NCBI GenBank assembly: GCA_032622095.1 | Contig: CP136069.1 | Coordinates: 5,566,976-5,630,975 of the forward strand | From: Siphonodentalium dalli | Lineage: Eukaryota > Mollusca > Scaphopoda > Gadilida > Siphonodentaliidae | Length of the DNA: 64,000 nucleotides | Direction of reading: 5' to 3' | Shown: in pieces, positions 1-10,659 of the stretch | Layout of the letters: the number at the start of each line of letters is the position of its first letter | Position numbering within the stretch: the stretch's first letter is position 1 | Position numbers and translations under genes: made by a program | The notes under the pieces: model-generated | The model's input: only the letters and a program-made list of their open reading frames with translations | The model's database searches: none | Told to the model about the DNA's origin: nothing

Positions 1-840
1 GACAGGTCACACTGTTCAAATGTACCTCCCGAGATTGTATGTTAACTCATATCAAAATCAATCATATGCCAGAGGGACAGGTCACACTGTTCAAATGTAC
101 CTACCGAGATAGTATGTTAACTCATATCAAAATCAATCATACGCCAGGGGGACAGGTCACACTGTTCAAATGGACCTACCGAGATTGTATGTTAACTAAT
201 ATCAAAATCAATCATACGCTAGAGGGACAGGTCATACTGTTCAAATGTACCTCCCGAGATTGTATGTTAACTCAAATCAAAATCAATCATACGCCAGAGG
301 GACAGGTCACACTGTTCAAATGTACCTCCCGAGATTGTATGTTAACTCAAATCAAAATCAATCATACGCCAAAGGGACAGGTCACACTGTTCAAACGTAC
401 CTACCGAGATTGTATGTTAACTCATATCAAAATCAATCATACGCCAGAGGGACAGGTCATACTGTTCAAATGTACCTACCGATATTGTATGTTAACTCAT
501 ATCAAAATCAATCATACGCCAGGGGGACAGGTCACACTGTTCAAATGTACCTACCGAGATTGTATGTTAACTCAAATCAAAATCAATCATACGCCAGGGG
601 GACAGGTCACACTGTTCAAATGGACCTACCGAGATTGTATGTTAACTCATATCAAAATAAATATTACGCCAGGGGGACAGGTCACACTGTTCAAATGGAC
701 CTACCGAGAATGTATGTTAACTAATATCAAAACCAATCATACGCCAGGGGGACAGGTCACACTAATCAAATTTACCTACCGAGATTGTATGTTAACTCAT
801 ATTAAAATAAATCATCCGCCAGAGGGACATGTCACACTGT
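1..840. repeat. Higher-order repeat copy 1 of the 75-bp satellite
   Basis: This stretch matches 3301-4140 monomer by monomer, including rare variants (ACTAATCAAATTTACC near 763 and 4063; ATAAATATTACGCC near 657 and 3957). The offset is exactly 3300 bp, or 44 monomers. Beyond 840 the match continues at offset 3375 and then 3450, which means single monomers were inserted in the second copy. Confidence 0.88.
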
Positions 841-3300
841 TCAAATGTACCTACCGAGATTGTATGTTAACTAATATCAAAATCAATCAAACGCCAGAGG
901 GACAGGTCACACTGTTCTAATGTACCTACCGATATTGTATGTTAACTAATATGAAAATCAGTCATACGCCAGAGGGACAGGTCACACTGTTCAAATGTAC
1001 CTACCGAGATTGTATGTCAACTCAAATCAAAATCAATCATACGCCAAAGGGACAGGTCACACTGTTCAAACGTACCTACCGAGATTGTATGTTAACTCAA
1101 ATCAAAATAAATAATACGTCAGAGGGACAGGGCACACTGTTCAAATGTACCTACCGAGATTGTATGTTAACTGATATCAAAACCAATCATACGCCAGGGG
1201 GACAGGTCACACTGTTCTAATGTACCTACCGATATTGTATGTTAACTCATATCAAAATCAATCATATACCAGAGGGACAGGTCACACTGTTCAAATGTAC
1301 CTACCGAGATTGTATGTTAACTCATATCAAAATCAATCATATGCCAGAGGGACAGGTCACACTGTTCAAATGTACCTCCCGAGATTGTATGTTCACTCAT
1401 ATCAAAATCAATCATATGCCAGAGGGACAGGTCACACTGTTCAAATGTTCCTACCGAGATAGTATGTTAACTCATATCAAAATCAATCATACGCCAGGGG
1501 GACAGGTCACACTGTTCAAATGGACCTACCGAGATTGTATGTTAACTAATATCAAAATCAATCATACGCCAGGGGGACAGGTCACACTGTTCAAATGGAC
1601 CTGCCGAGATTGTATGTTAACTCATATCAAAATAAATATTACGCCAGATGAACAGGTCACACTGTTCAAATGTACCTACCGAGATTGTATGTTAACTCAA
1701 ATCAAAATCAATCATACTCCACAGGGACAGGTCACACTGTTCAAATGTACCTACCGAGATTGTATGTTAACTAATATCAAAACCAATCATACGCCAGGGG
1801 GACAGGTCACACTGTTCAAATGGACCTACCGAGATTGTATGTTAACTCATATCAAAATCAATCATACGCCAGGGGGACAGGTCACACTGTTCAAATGAAC
1901 CTACCGAGATTGTATGTTAACTAATATCAAAACCAATCATACGCCAGGGGGACAGGTCACACTAATCAAATGTACCTACCGAGATTGTATGTTAACTCAT
2001 ATTAAAATAAATCATCCGCCAGAGGGACATGTCACACTGTTCTAATGTACCTACCGATATTGTATGTTAACTCATATCAAAATCAATCATTCGCCAGGGG
2101 GACAGGTCACACAGTTCAAATGGACCTACCGAGATTGTATGTTAACTAATATCAAAATCAATCACACGCCAGCGGGACAGGTCACACTGTTCAAATGTAC
2201 CTACCGAGATTGTATGTTAACTAACACCAAAACCAATCATACGCCAGGGGGACAGGTCACACTGTTCAAATGGACCTACCGATATTGTATGTTAACTCAT
2301 ATCAAAATCAATCATACGCCAGGGGGACGGGTCACACTGTTCAAATGGACCTACCGAGATTGTATGTTAACTCAAATCAAAATCAATCATACGCCAGAGG
2401 GACAGGTCACACTGTTCAAATGTACCTACCGAGATTGTATGTTAACTAATATCAAAACCAATCATATGCCAGGGGGACAGGTCACACTGTTCTAATGTAC
2501 CTACCGATATTGTATGTTAATTCATATCAAAATCAATCATACGCCAGGGGGGCAGGTCACACTGTTCAAATGGACCTACCGAGATTGTATGTTAACTCAT
2601 ATCAAAATCAATCATACGCCAGGGAGACAGGTCACACTGTTCAAATGGACCTACCGTGATTGTATGTTAACTCAAATCAAAATCAATCATACGCCAGAGG
2701 GACAGGTCACACTGTTCAAATGTATCTACCGAGATTGTATGTTAACTAATATCAAATTCAATCATACGCCAGAGGGACAGGTCACACTGTTCCAATGTAC
2801 CTACCGATATTGTATGTTAACTAATATCAAAATCAATCATACGCCAGAGGGACAGGTCACACTGTTCAAATGTACCTACCGAGATTGTATGTTAACTCAT
2901 ATCAAAATCAATCATACGCCAGAGGGACAGGTCACACTGTTCAAATGTACCTCCCGAGATTGTATGTTAACTCAAATCAAAATCAATCATACGCCAAAGG
3001 GACAGGTCACACTGTTCAAACGTACCTACCGAGATTGTATGTTAACTCATATCAAAATAAATAATACGTCAGAGGGACAGGGCACACTGTTCAAATGTAC
3101 CTACCGAGATTGTATGTTAACTGATATCAAAACCAATCATACGCCAGGGGGACAGGTCACACTGTTCTAATGTACCTACCGATATTGTATGTTAACTCAT
3201 ATCAAAATCAATCATATGCCAGAGGGACAGGTCACACTGTTCAAATGTACCTACCGAGATTGTATGTTAACTCATATCAAAATCAATCATACGCCAGAGG

Positions 3301-4140
3301 GACAGGTCACACTGTTCAAATGTACCTCCCGAGATTGTATGTTAACTCATATCAAAATCAATCATATGCCAGATGGACAGGTCACACTGTTCAAATGTAC
3401 CTACCGAGATAGTATGTTAACTCATATCAAAATCAATCATACGCCAGGGGGACAGGTCACACTGTTCAAATGGACCTACCGAGATTGTATGTTAACTAAT
3501 ATCAAAATCAATCATACGCCAGAGGGACAGGTCATACTGTTCAAATGTACCTCCCGAGATTGTATGTTAACTCAAATCAAAATCAATCATACGCCAGAGG
3601 GACAGGTCACACTGTTCAAATGTACCTCCCGAGATTGTATGTTAACTCAAATCAAAATCAATCATACGCCAAAGGGACAGGTCACACTGTTCAAACGTAC
3701 CTACCGAGATTGTATGTTAACTCATATCAAAATCAATCATACGCCAGAGGGACAGGTCATACTGTTCAAATGTACCTACCGATATTGTATGTTAACTCAT
3801 ATCAAAATCAATCATACGCCAGGGGGACAGGTCACACTGTTCAAATGTACCTACCGAGATTGTATGTTAACTCAAATCAAAATCAATCATACGCCAGGGG
3901 GACAGGTCACACTGTTCAAATGGACCTACCGAGATTGTATGTTAACTCATATCAAAATAAATATTACGCCAGGGGGACAGGTCACACTGTTCAAATGGAC
4001 CTACCGAGATTGTATGTTAACTAATATCAAAACCAATCATACGCCAGGGCGACAGGTCACACTAATCAAATTTACCTACCGAGATTGTATGTTAACTCAT
4101 ATTAAAATAAATCATCCGCCAGAGAGACATGTCACACTGT
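3301..4140. repeat. Higher-order repeat copy 2 of the 75-bp satellite
   Basis: The partner of 1-840 with only a few substitutions. A further block near 2940-3410 matches about 990-1460 at an offset of 1950 bp (26 monomers). The array has therefore been copied in segments on at least two scales. Confidence 0.88.
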
Positions 4141-6903
4141 TGTAATGTACCTACCGATATTGTATGTTAACTCATATCAAAATCAATCATACGCCAGGGG
4201 GACAGGTCACACTGTTCAAATGTACCTACCGAGATTGTATGTTAACTAATATCAAAATCAATCAAACGCCAGAGGGACAGGTCACACTGTTCTAATGTAC
4301 CTACCGATATTGTATGTTAACTAATATTAAAATCAGTCATACGCCAGAGGGACAGGTCACACTGTTCAAATGTACCTACCGAGATTGTATGTGAAATCAT
4401 ATCAAAATCAATCACACGCCAGAGGGACAGGTCACACTGTTCAAATGTACCTCCCGAGATTGTATGTTAACTCAAATCAAAATCAATCATACGCCAAAGG
4501 GACAGATCGCACTGTTCAAACGTACCTACCGAGATTGTATGTTAATTCATATCAAAATCAATCATACGCCAGAGGGACAGGTCACACTCTTCAAATGTAA
4601 CTACCGAGATTGTATGTTAACTCATATCAAAATCAATCATACGCCAGAGGGACAGGTCACACTGTTCAAATGTACCTCCTGAGATTGTATGTTAACTCAA
4701 ATCAAAATCAATCATACGCCAAAGGGACAGGTCACACTGTTCAAATGTACCTACCGAAATTGTATGTTAACTAATATCAAAACCAATCATACGCCATGGG
4801 GACATGTCACACTGTTCTAATTTACCTACCGATATTGTATGTTAACTCATATCAAAATCAATCATACGCCAGGGGGACAGTTCACACTGTTCAAATGGAC
4901 CTAACGAGATTGTATGTTAACTCATATCAAAATCAATCATACGCCAGTGGGAAAGGTCACACTGTTCAAATGGACCTTCCGGGATTGTATGTTAACTCAT
5001 TTCAAAATCAATCATACGCCAGAGGGACAGGTCACACTGTTCAAATGTACCTAACGAGAATGTATGTTAACTCATATCAAAATTAATCATAATCCAGAGG
5101 GACAGGTCACACTGTTCAAATGTACCTACCGAGATTGTATGTTAACTAATATCAAAATCAATCATACGCCAGGGGGCAGGTAACACTGTTCAAATGTACC
5201 TCCCGAGATTGTATGTTAACTCATATCAAAATTAATCATATGCCAGAGGGACAGGTCACACTGTTCAAATGTACCTACCGAGATTGTATGTTAACTCATA
5301 TCAAAATCAATCATATGCCAGAGTGCAGGTGACACTGTTCAAATGTTCCTACCGAGATTATATGTTAACTCATATCAAAATCAATCACACGCCAAGGGGA
5401 CAGGTCACACTGTTCAAATGGACCTACCGAGATTGTATGTTAACTCATATCAAAATCAATCATTCGCCAGGGGGACAAGTCACACTGTTCTAATGTACCT
5501 ACCGAGAGTGTATGTTAACTAATATCAAAACCAATCATACGCCAGGGGGACAGTTCACACTGTTCTAATGTACCTACCGATATTGTATGTTAACTCATAT
5601 CAAAATCAATCATACGCCAGGGGGACAGGTCACACTGTTCAAATGGACCCACCGAGATTGTATGTTAACTCATATCAAAATCAATCATACGCCAGGGGGA
5701 CAGGTCACACTGTTCAAATGGACCTTCCGGGATTGTATGTTAACTCATATCAACATCAATCATACGCCAGAGGGACAGGTCACACTGTTCAAATGTACCT
5801 AACGAGAATGTATGTTAACTCATATCAAAATTAATCATAATCCAGAGGGACAGGTAACACTGTTCAAATGTACCTACCGAGATTGTATGTTAACTAATAT
5901 CAAAATCTATCATACGCCAGGGGGGCAGGTCACACTGTTCAAATGTACCTCCCGAGATTGTATGTTAACTCATATCAAAATCAATCATATGCCAGAGGGA
6001 CAGGTCACACTGTTCAAATGTACCTACCGAGATTGTATGTTAACTCATATCAAAATCAATCATACGCCAGAGGGACAGGTCACACTGTTCAAATGTACCT
6101 ACCGAAATTGTATGTTAACTCATATCAAAATCAATCATACGCCAGAGGGACAGGTCACACTGTTCAAATGTACCTACCGAGATTGTATGTTAACTAATAT
6201 CAAAATCAATCATACGCCAGGGGGACAGGTCACACTGTTCAAATGTACATACCCAGATTGTATGTTAACTCATATCAAAATCAATAATACGCCAGAGGGA
6301 CAGGTCACACTGTTCAAATGGACCTACCGAGATTGTATGTTAACTCATATCAAAATCAATCATACGCCAGAGGGACAGGTCACACTGTTCAAATGTACCT
6401 ACCGAGATTGTATGTTAACTCATATCAAAATCAATCATACGCCAGAGGGACAGGTCACACTGTTCAAATGTACCTACCGAGATTGTATGTTAACTCATAT
6501 CAAAATCAATCATACGCCAGAGGAACAGGTCACACTGTTCAAATGTACCTACCGAGATTGTATGTTAACTCATACCAAAATCAACCATACGCCAGCGGGA
6601 CATGTCACACTGTTCAAATATACCTACCGAGATTGTATGTTAACTCAGATCAAAATCAATCATACGCCAGGGGGACAGGTCACACTGTTCTGATGTACCT
6701 ACCGAGATTGTATGTTAACTGATATCAAAATCAATCATATGCCAGAGGGACAGGTCACACTGTTCAAATGTACCTACCGAGATTGTATGTTAACTCATAT
6801 CAAAATCAATCATACACCAGGGGGACAGGTCACACTGTTCAAATGTACCTACCGAGATTGTATGTGAACTAATATCAAAACCAATCATACGCCAGGGGGA
6901 CAG

Positions 6904-8423
6904 CATTTGCTAGACATATTAGTCATTAACAGTGTAAAGTTACACAGAGGGAAATATGCAGCTAGATGCACGTACGAAATTGTTGTGGATTATTCCTTTC
7001 AAATACTTTTTCCCGGTACCGTTATCATTCCATAATCAATTCAACGCACGTTGGTGTGCTTATGCGACTTTACCTTTGACAAGTTTTACGTCATATCTCA
7101 GTATGAGCGCTATGAGTCTTCTAATCACAGGTGCTAACATGGTTTGGAAATAATTGTTGGGGAACTGAACCCGTCTATGTACTTGCGTCCCGAAATCCTG
7201 TGGTTTTAATGAACGGCATCTTTCACGTCGAATATGATATTTTTTAAAAGAAGAAATTCTCATCTGAGGTAGATTACTGCTCACGTGAAGAATGGAATAG
7301 TTTGAAAATGAAGAAATGTATCCGTTCATTGTTGAATATGTATTACATGTATGTACATACAGCTATGCCGGTTCGGCGCAATTTGCATTTTCAATAGCTT
7401 GGAGTCACTGATTAACTTGTGAACTCATCTTGGAGTCTGTAAGACAGTTCATGGTAAATCGCGTGATACTTACATTTAATTGAATTACATTATAGGAGGA
7501 ACCTCATTAAATTGTAAACGCTTTGACAGAGGCATGCTCAGACATGCTCAAACGTGCGTCGTTTCTAACGGCGCTTGTATCATTAAATAAATGCTTGGAC
7601 ACAATGGTCATTTTAGTTCAGTTTCATACCGTTTAATCTGTTGATGGGTTTGTGGTCGCGATTCCGTCTTAATATAATGTTTCTGTCCTTAGTATCACTT
7701 GCCATCTTTAATGGCGACATTCTATTAGAAGCATGTGTATTTGCCCTATATATACGGTGCTTCATAACAAGATTTGATACTCTGTGTAATTCACTGTGGG
7801 GGAACTACTCCTAGAGATTTGGTTCTCTACCGAGTTTCGTGAGCATTTTTTAGCGACGATTCCGATTATCTATAAAACGTAAAAATCAACAGCATTAAAA
7901 CAGTATTTCATGGGTTCATAGAGCTACCGTGAAATTATAGTCACTGGCCAGCAGTGTGTGTAAAAAAAAAGATTAAAAACTAATCCCGAAATACACAGAA
8001 ATTGACATTTTATTTTCCGATTCTCTGCTGAGGACTCCGATTCTCTGCCGAGCGCTCGGTTCTCTGCGAATAACCCGATTCCATGAGGTCTCCAGTATTA
8101 TTTTATTTGGATAATGGCATGTACTTCAGCTTGATAGTATGTTACATAATGGGATATGTCAACAACCTGGACCGATGTGATGGTCTAGTTGCGATTTACG
8201 AGTGAAGAGTTGATCGAACACATGATGATTTCTTTATTTGACATGACGTACATCTAATGACATGTGACCAGTATTGTGAACATATAATATGTAGACCATA
8301 TGTAGTGTGTTGTGAATATAGCTACCGCATGGTGAACACCCATACGTCATAATGAGCGATACTCCAATCGCCGGCCTCCCGTTCTCCATATACTCTCCCT
8401 TTATTCGCAATTCACACACAGTT
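6904..8423. other. Unique AT-rich DNA, no gene recognised
   Basis: Only short ORFs are present and none resembles a known family. A short degenerate repeat of GATTCTCTGC occurs near 8021-8070. No promoter or RNA gene could be supported. Confidence 0.6.
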
Positions 8424-9165
8424 TTATATCATTATTGGAATGTCTGGCAGGAACTCGTTAACATACCAGAGGTCATAATAAATAATAACAACTGGTGACG
8501 CGAAAACTATTGGGTCAAATTTGGAACAAACGTCACGAAGAATTTCCCGTTTGGTGATCAATCGAGAAGCGTTCAAAGACCGGGAAGAAAGATGTAAAAT
8601 GTCGTTGCTGATCTCCCACTTCAACCCCAAGATGAAGTTATCGACATATACATTATTTATCAATTTGTTCACTGTAGTAGTGAATGTTGATGCTTCGAAT
8701 TGCAAATGTTTCACAACCGTTGCATTTAAGATGAATGGAGAACTCTTGGCACCAAACAATACAACATTAAGCCTGTAGACACCAAAACCAGCTGTAGGAT
8801 CCGTAGCGTCAGATAACCAAACAAATCGTGTGATATCCTTATCTTTATCCGCCAATTTCACAAGCAAAAATGCCTTTTCCACATCAGAAACCACGCCATA
8901 TTATGGAACGAAAAATCTGATTAAAATAGAAGATAAGTCATTCTGTAAAGCAGGACCAGTTAACAAACAATAATTCAAACTTTGACTTGAATTGTTCTGT
9001 TTGCAACTACAATCGTACACAATTCTCATCGGTGTTGAAGAAGATTTGAATACTAGGTGATGAGGTATATAATGACAATTTCCTGGTGCGAAAGCTTCTC
9101 ATTGAAATATCTGCTAACCTGGTTCTGTATGAGCTTATCATAGCAACCACCAAGGGTGCTTATAC
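8424..9165 (-). pseudogene. BEL/Pao retrotransposon reverse transcriptase fragment
   Basis: On the minus strand, from about 9165 downward, translated segments follow the order of a BEL/Pao polymerase. First comes a decayed start with CYDKLIQNQ, then PMRIVYDCS, then LNYCLLTGPALQNDL, then VEKAFLLVKLADKDKDITRF with the block A aspartate, and VVLFGAKSSPFILNAT. The catalytic box reads YVDN where active relatives usually have YVDD. Immediately after this box the protein jumps to KWEISNDILHL and TKREILRDVCSKFDPI, which lie roughly 100 residues further on in complete elements, so an internal deletion is likely. There are stops and frameshifts upstream of residue 1 of the 156-residue open part (8894). 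Protease, integrase and LTRs are absent. It is a dead fragment. The family assignment rests on motif resemblance read by eye. Confidence 0.85.
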
Positions 9166-9521
9166 CTAAGGCAGGTGTATACACTAAATGGGCTATATAG
9201 TGTTGTAATGATAAGTCATTTGTTCTTGGATATATTTAAGGTACTTATATGGAACGAAACATTAACATCAAATCTGACCAATGTGGCGTTTATTAGTATA
9301 CATGTGTACTTTAAATAGTTGTTTTTGGTCTGAATAACATATTTATATCATTGGTTAGTAGAAAGTAGTAGCATATAATCCGTAGAAAGGCAAATCAACG
9401 TGTACAGGCTTACACACTGTGATACACAGCACATGTATGAGGCGAAATCAGTTAGCCAGCTATAGGTGATTATGTAGGACTATTACTGGTCGTGAATTGG
9501 ACATTACCTCTTCTAACATTA
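9166..9521. other. Spacer without recognisable feature
   Basis: AT-rich DNA between the BEL/Pao fragment and the composite element. The last bases, CTAACATTA, are the left flank of that element. Nothing else is evident. Confidence 0.6.
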
Positions 9522-9762
9522 AGAAGCCACAAGGAATCACCCTTGTGGCAATTTATACAAGCTCAACGTCTTCAATTAAGCGGCAAGTCGCGTGGGCTCC
9601 AATAAGCGTAGAATACCGGAGTGACTTCCGAGAGCTACAACATCACTGACAACTAAGGTCACTCATGCCAAATAGAGTTATCCGCTCCGAGCATGCGCAG
9701 AAAATATTGTCATTTCCGTCCATTCCATACTTTTGTCCACAGAGCGAGGACGTAAAATTTTC
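9522..9762 (+). repeat. Left terminal module L, copy 1
   Basis: This copy is identical over 241 bp, by eye, to 16660-16900. It starts with a 9-bp hairpin, carries TATACAAG (inverse of the CTTGTATA that ends R), and contains GAGCATGCGCAGAAAA, similar to an NRF-1-type promoter site. It may be the promoter side of the element. Confidence 0.85.
9526..9549. promoter_or_regulatory. Terminal hairpin of module L, copy 1
   Basis: GCCACAAGG pairs with CCTTGTGGC around a six-base AATCAC loop, four bases inside the element end. It is repeated exactly at 16664-16687. A recombinase-binding role is inferred from position only. Confidence 0.7.
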
Positions 9763-10059
9763 TATCTGCTTCCATCGCTGCTCGCCACTATCTCCAATCA
9801 TCTACAGTTTAAGGTCATGTATTGCCACCTTGTTTTTCTCCTTGCCCGCTGTCTCACATTACCGCCTTCTAATCCGTCGTCTCCAATATTTATCCCGTGG
9901 TTACGGTCTGGTTCCCGCGGTCTTGTTTTGAGTGTCCACCTGTCCCACGGCATTGTCCTAATTGCTGTTCGGCGTTCTCTTTGTGTGTGTAATCACCTCG
10001 CTCCTCGTCCGCTGCGTTTTTCCCGATCAGGTAACAGCCACGGCCTTTCATGTTACGCC

Positions 10060-10500
10060 TTTTTGGCAATAGGTCGTTTTATGTTGTCGGTCTGTCCGTC
10101 CGTCCCAGTTTGGATTAATTTATCTGCACCTCGACTTAGTATTTGTCCCCCACTCTGGCCGGGTCTTTCGTCCGTCCGTCTGTCTATCCGTCCGTCTGTC
10201 TGTCCGTCCATCCGTCCGTTACCATTTGGGTTCCGTCCGATTACTTCAGTTTGGATTATTTGCTCTGCTCCAAAGTTGGTGTGCGTCTTTCTTAGCTAAG
10301 GATACAGGCCACGTTCGACTGTGGGTTCCGTCCAATTAATTTTCCCAGCGTTCCGCCCCCCCCCCTTTCGAATTAGAATTTGACCGCCTGTTACTCAATT
10401 TGGTTTCCGACCGATAACTCCAGTTTGGATTATTTTACCTGCGCCTAGGTTGGTCTGTGTGTTTCCCAGCTACCGATACCGACCAAGTCCGCATAATATC
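10060..10500. repeat. Dispersed TCCGTCC-type repeat inside core A
   Basis: Contains a run of TCCGTCCG/TCTG units (about 10161-10221) followed by two diverged units with CAGTTTGGATTATTT and GGGTTCCGTCCAATTAATTT. The same module occurs outside the element at 22640-23000, so it is a genome-wide repeat carried in core A. Confidence 0.7.
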
Positions 10501-10659
10501 GACATCTAACTTCAGCCGCACCATACCTTGTGAACTCATTTACTATTGATCCCTTGATTAACTTTTATCCATACTGGTTATATATATATTTCCCATCCAT
10601 GTTAGTCATTCCGACATGATGCGCTTGATATTCCCTAATATTATCACCACTGAGATATT

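Larger units (their letters stand above)
1..6903. repeat. 75-bp satellite array, about 92 monomers
   Basis: A head-to-tail array of a 75-bp monomer that already runs at base 1, so it extends left of the window. It ends abruptly at about 6903, where the sequence turns unique. Each monomer contains GACAGGTCACACTGTTC and TGTATGTTAACTCATATC. Because 75 is a multiple of three, two plus-strand frames stay open for long stretches (25-residue repeats containing MLTHIKINHTPEGQVTLF in one frame). In-frame stops recur in particular variant monomers (TTCTAATG, CAAATGAACC). Two monomers near 5173 and 5333 are one base short and shift the phase. I see no signal peptide, splice pattern or codon bias, so I read it as satellite DNA and not a repeat protein gene. 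Confidence 0.95.

Noticed and set aside
39-6722. A 25-residue-repeat protein encoded by the satellite
   Set aside because: Two frames are equally open, stops recur in variant monomers, frames shift at 5173 and 5333, and the array begins outside the window. A 75-bp period explains the ORFs.
8234-8419. 61-codon minus ORF as an extension of the BEL/Pao gene
   Set aside because: It is in a stretch without retroelement motifs and lies downstream of the fragment's last recognisable block.
9733-10299. 188-codon ORF starting in module L
   Set aside because: It runs into TCCGTCC simple repeat; its start is shared with the second L copy, where the sequence after it is unrelated.
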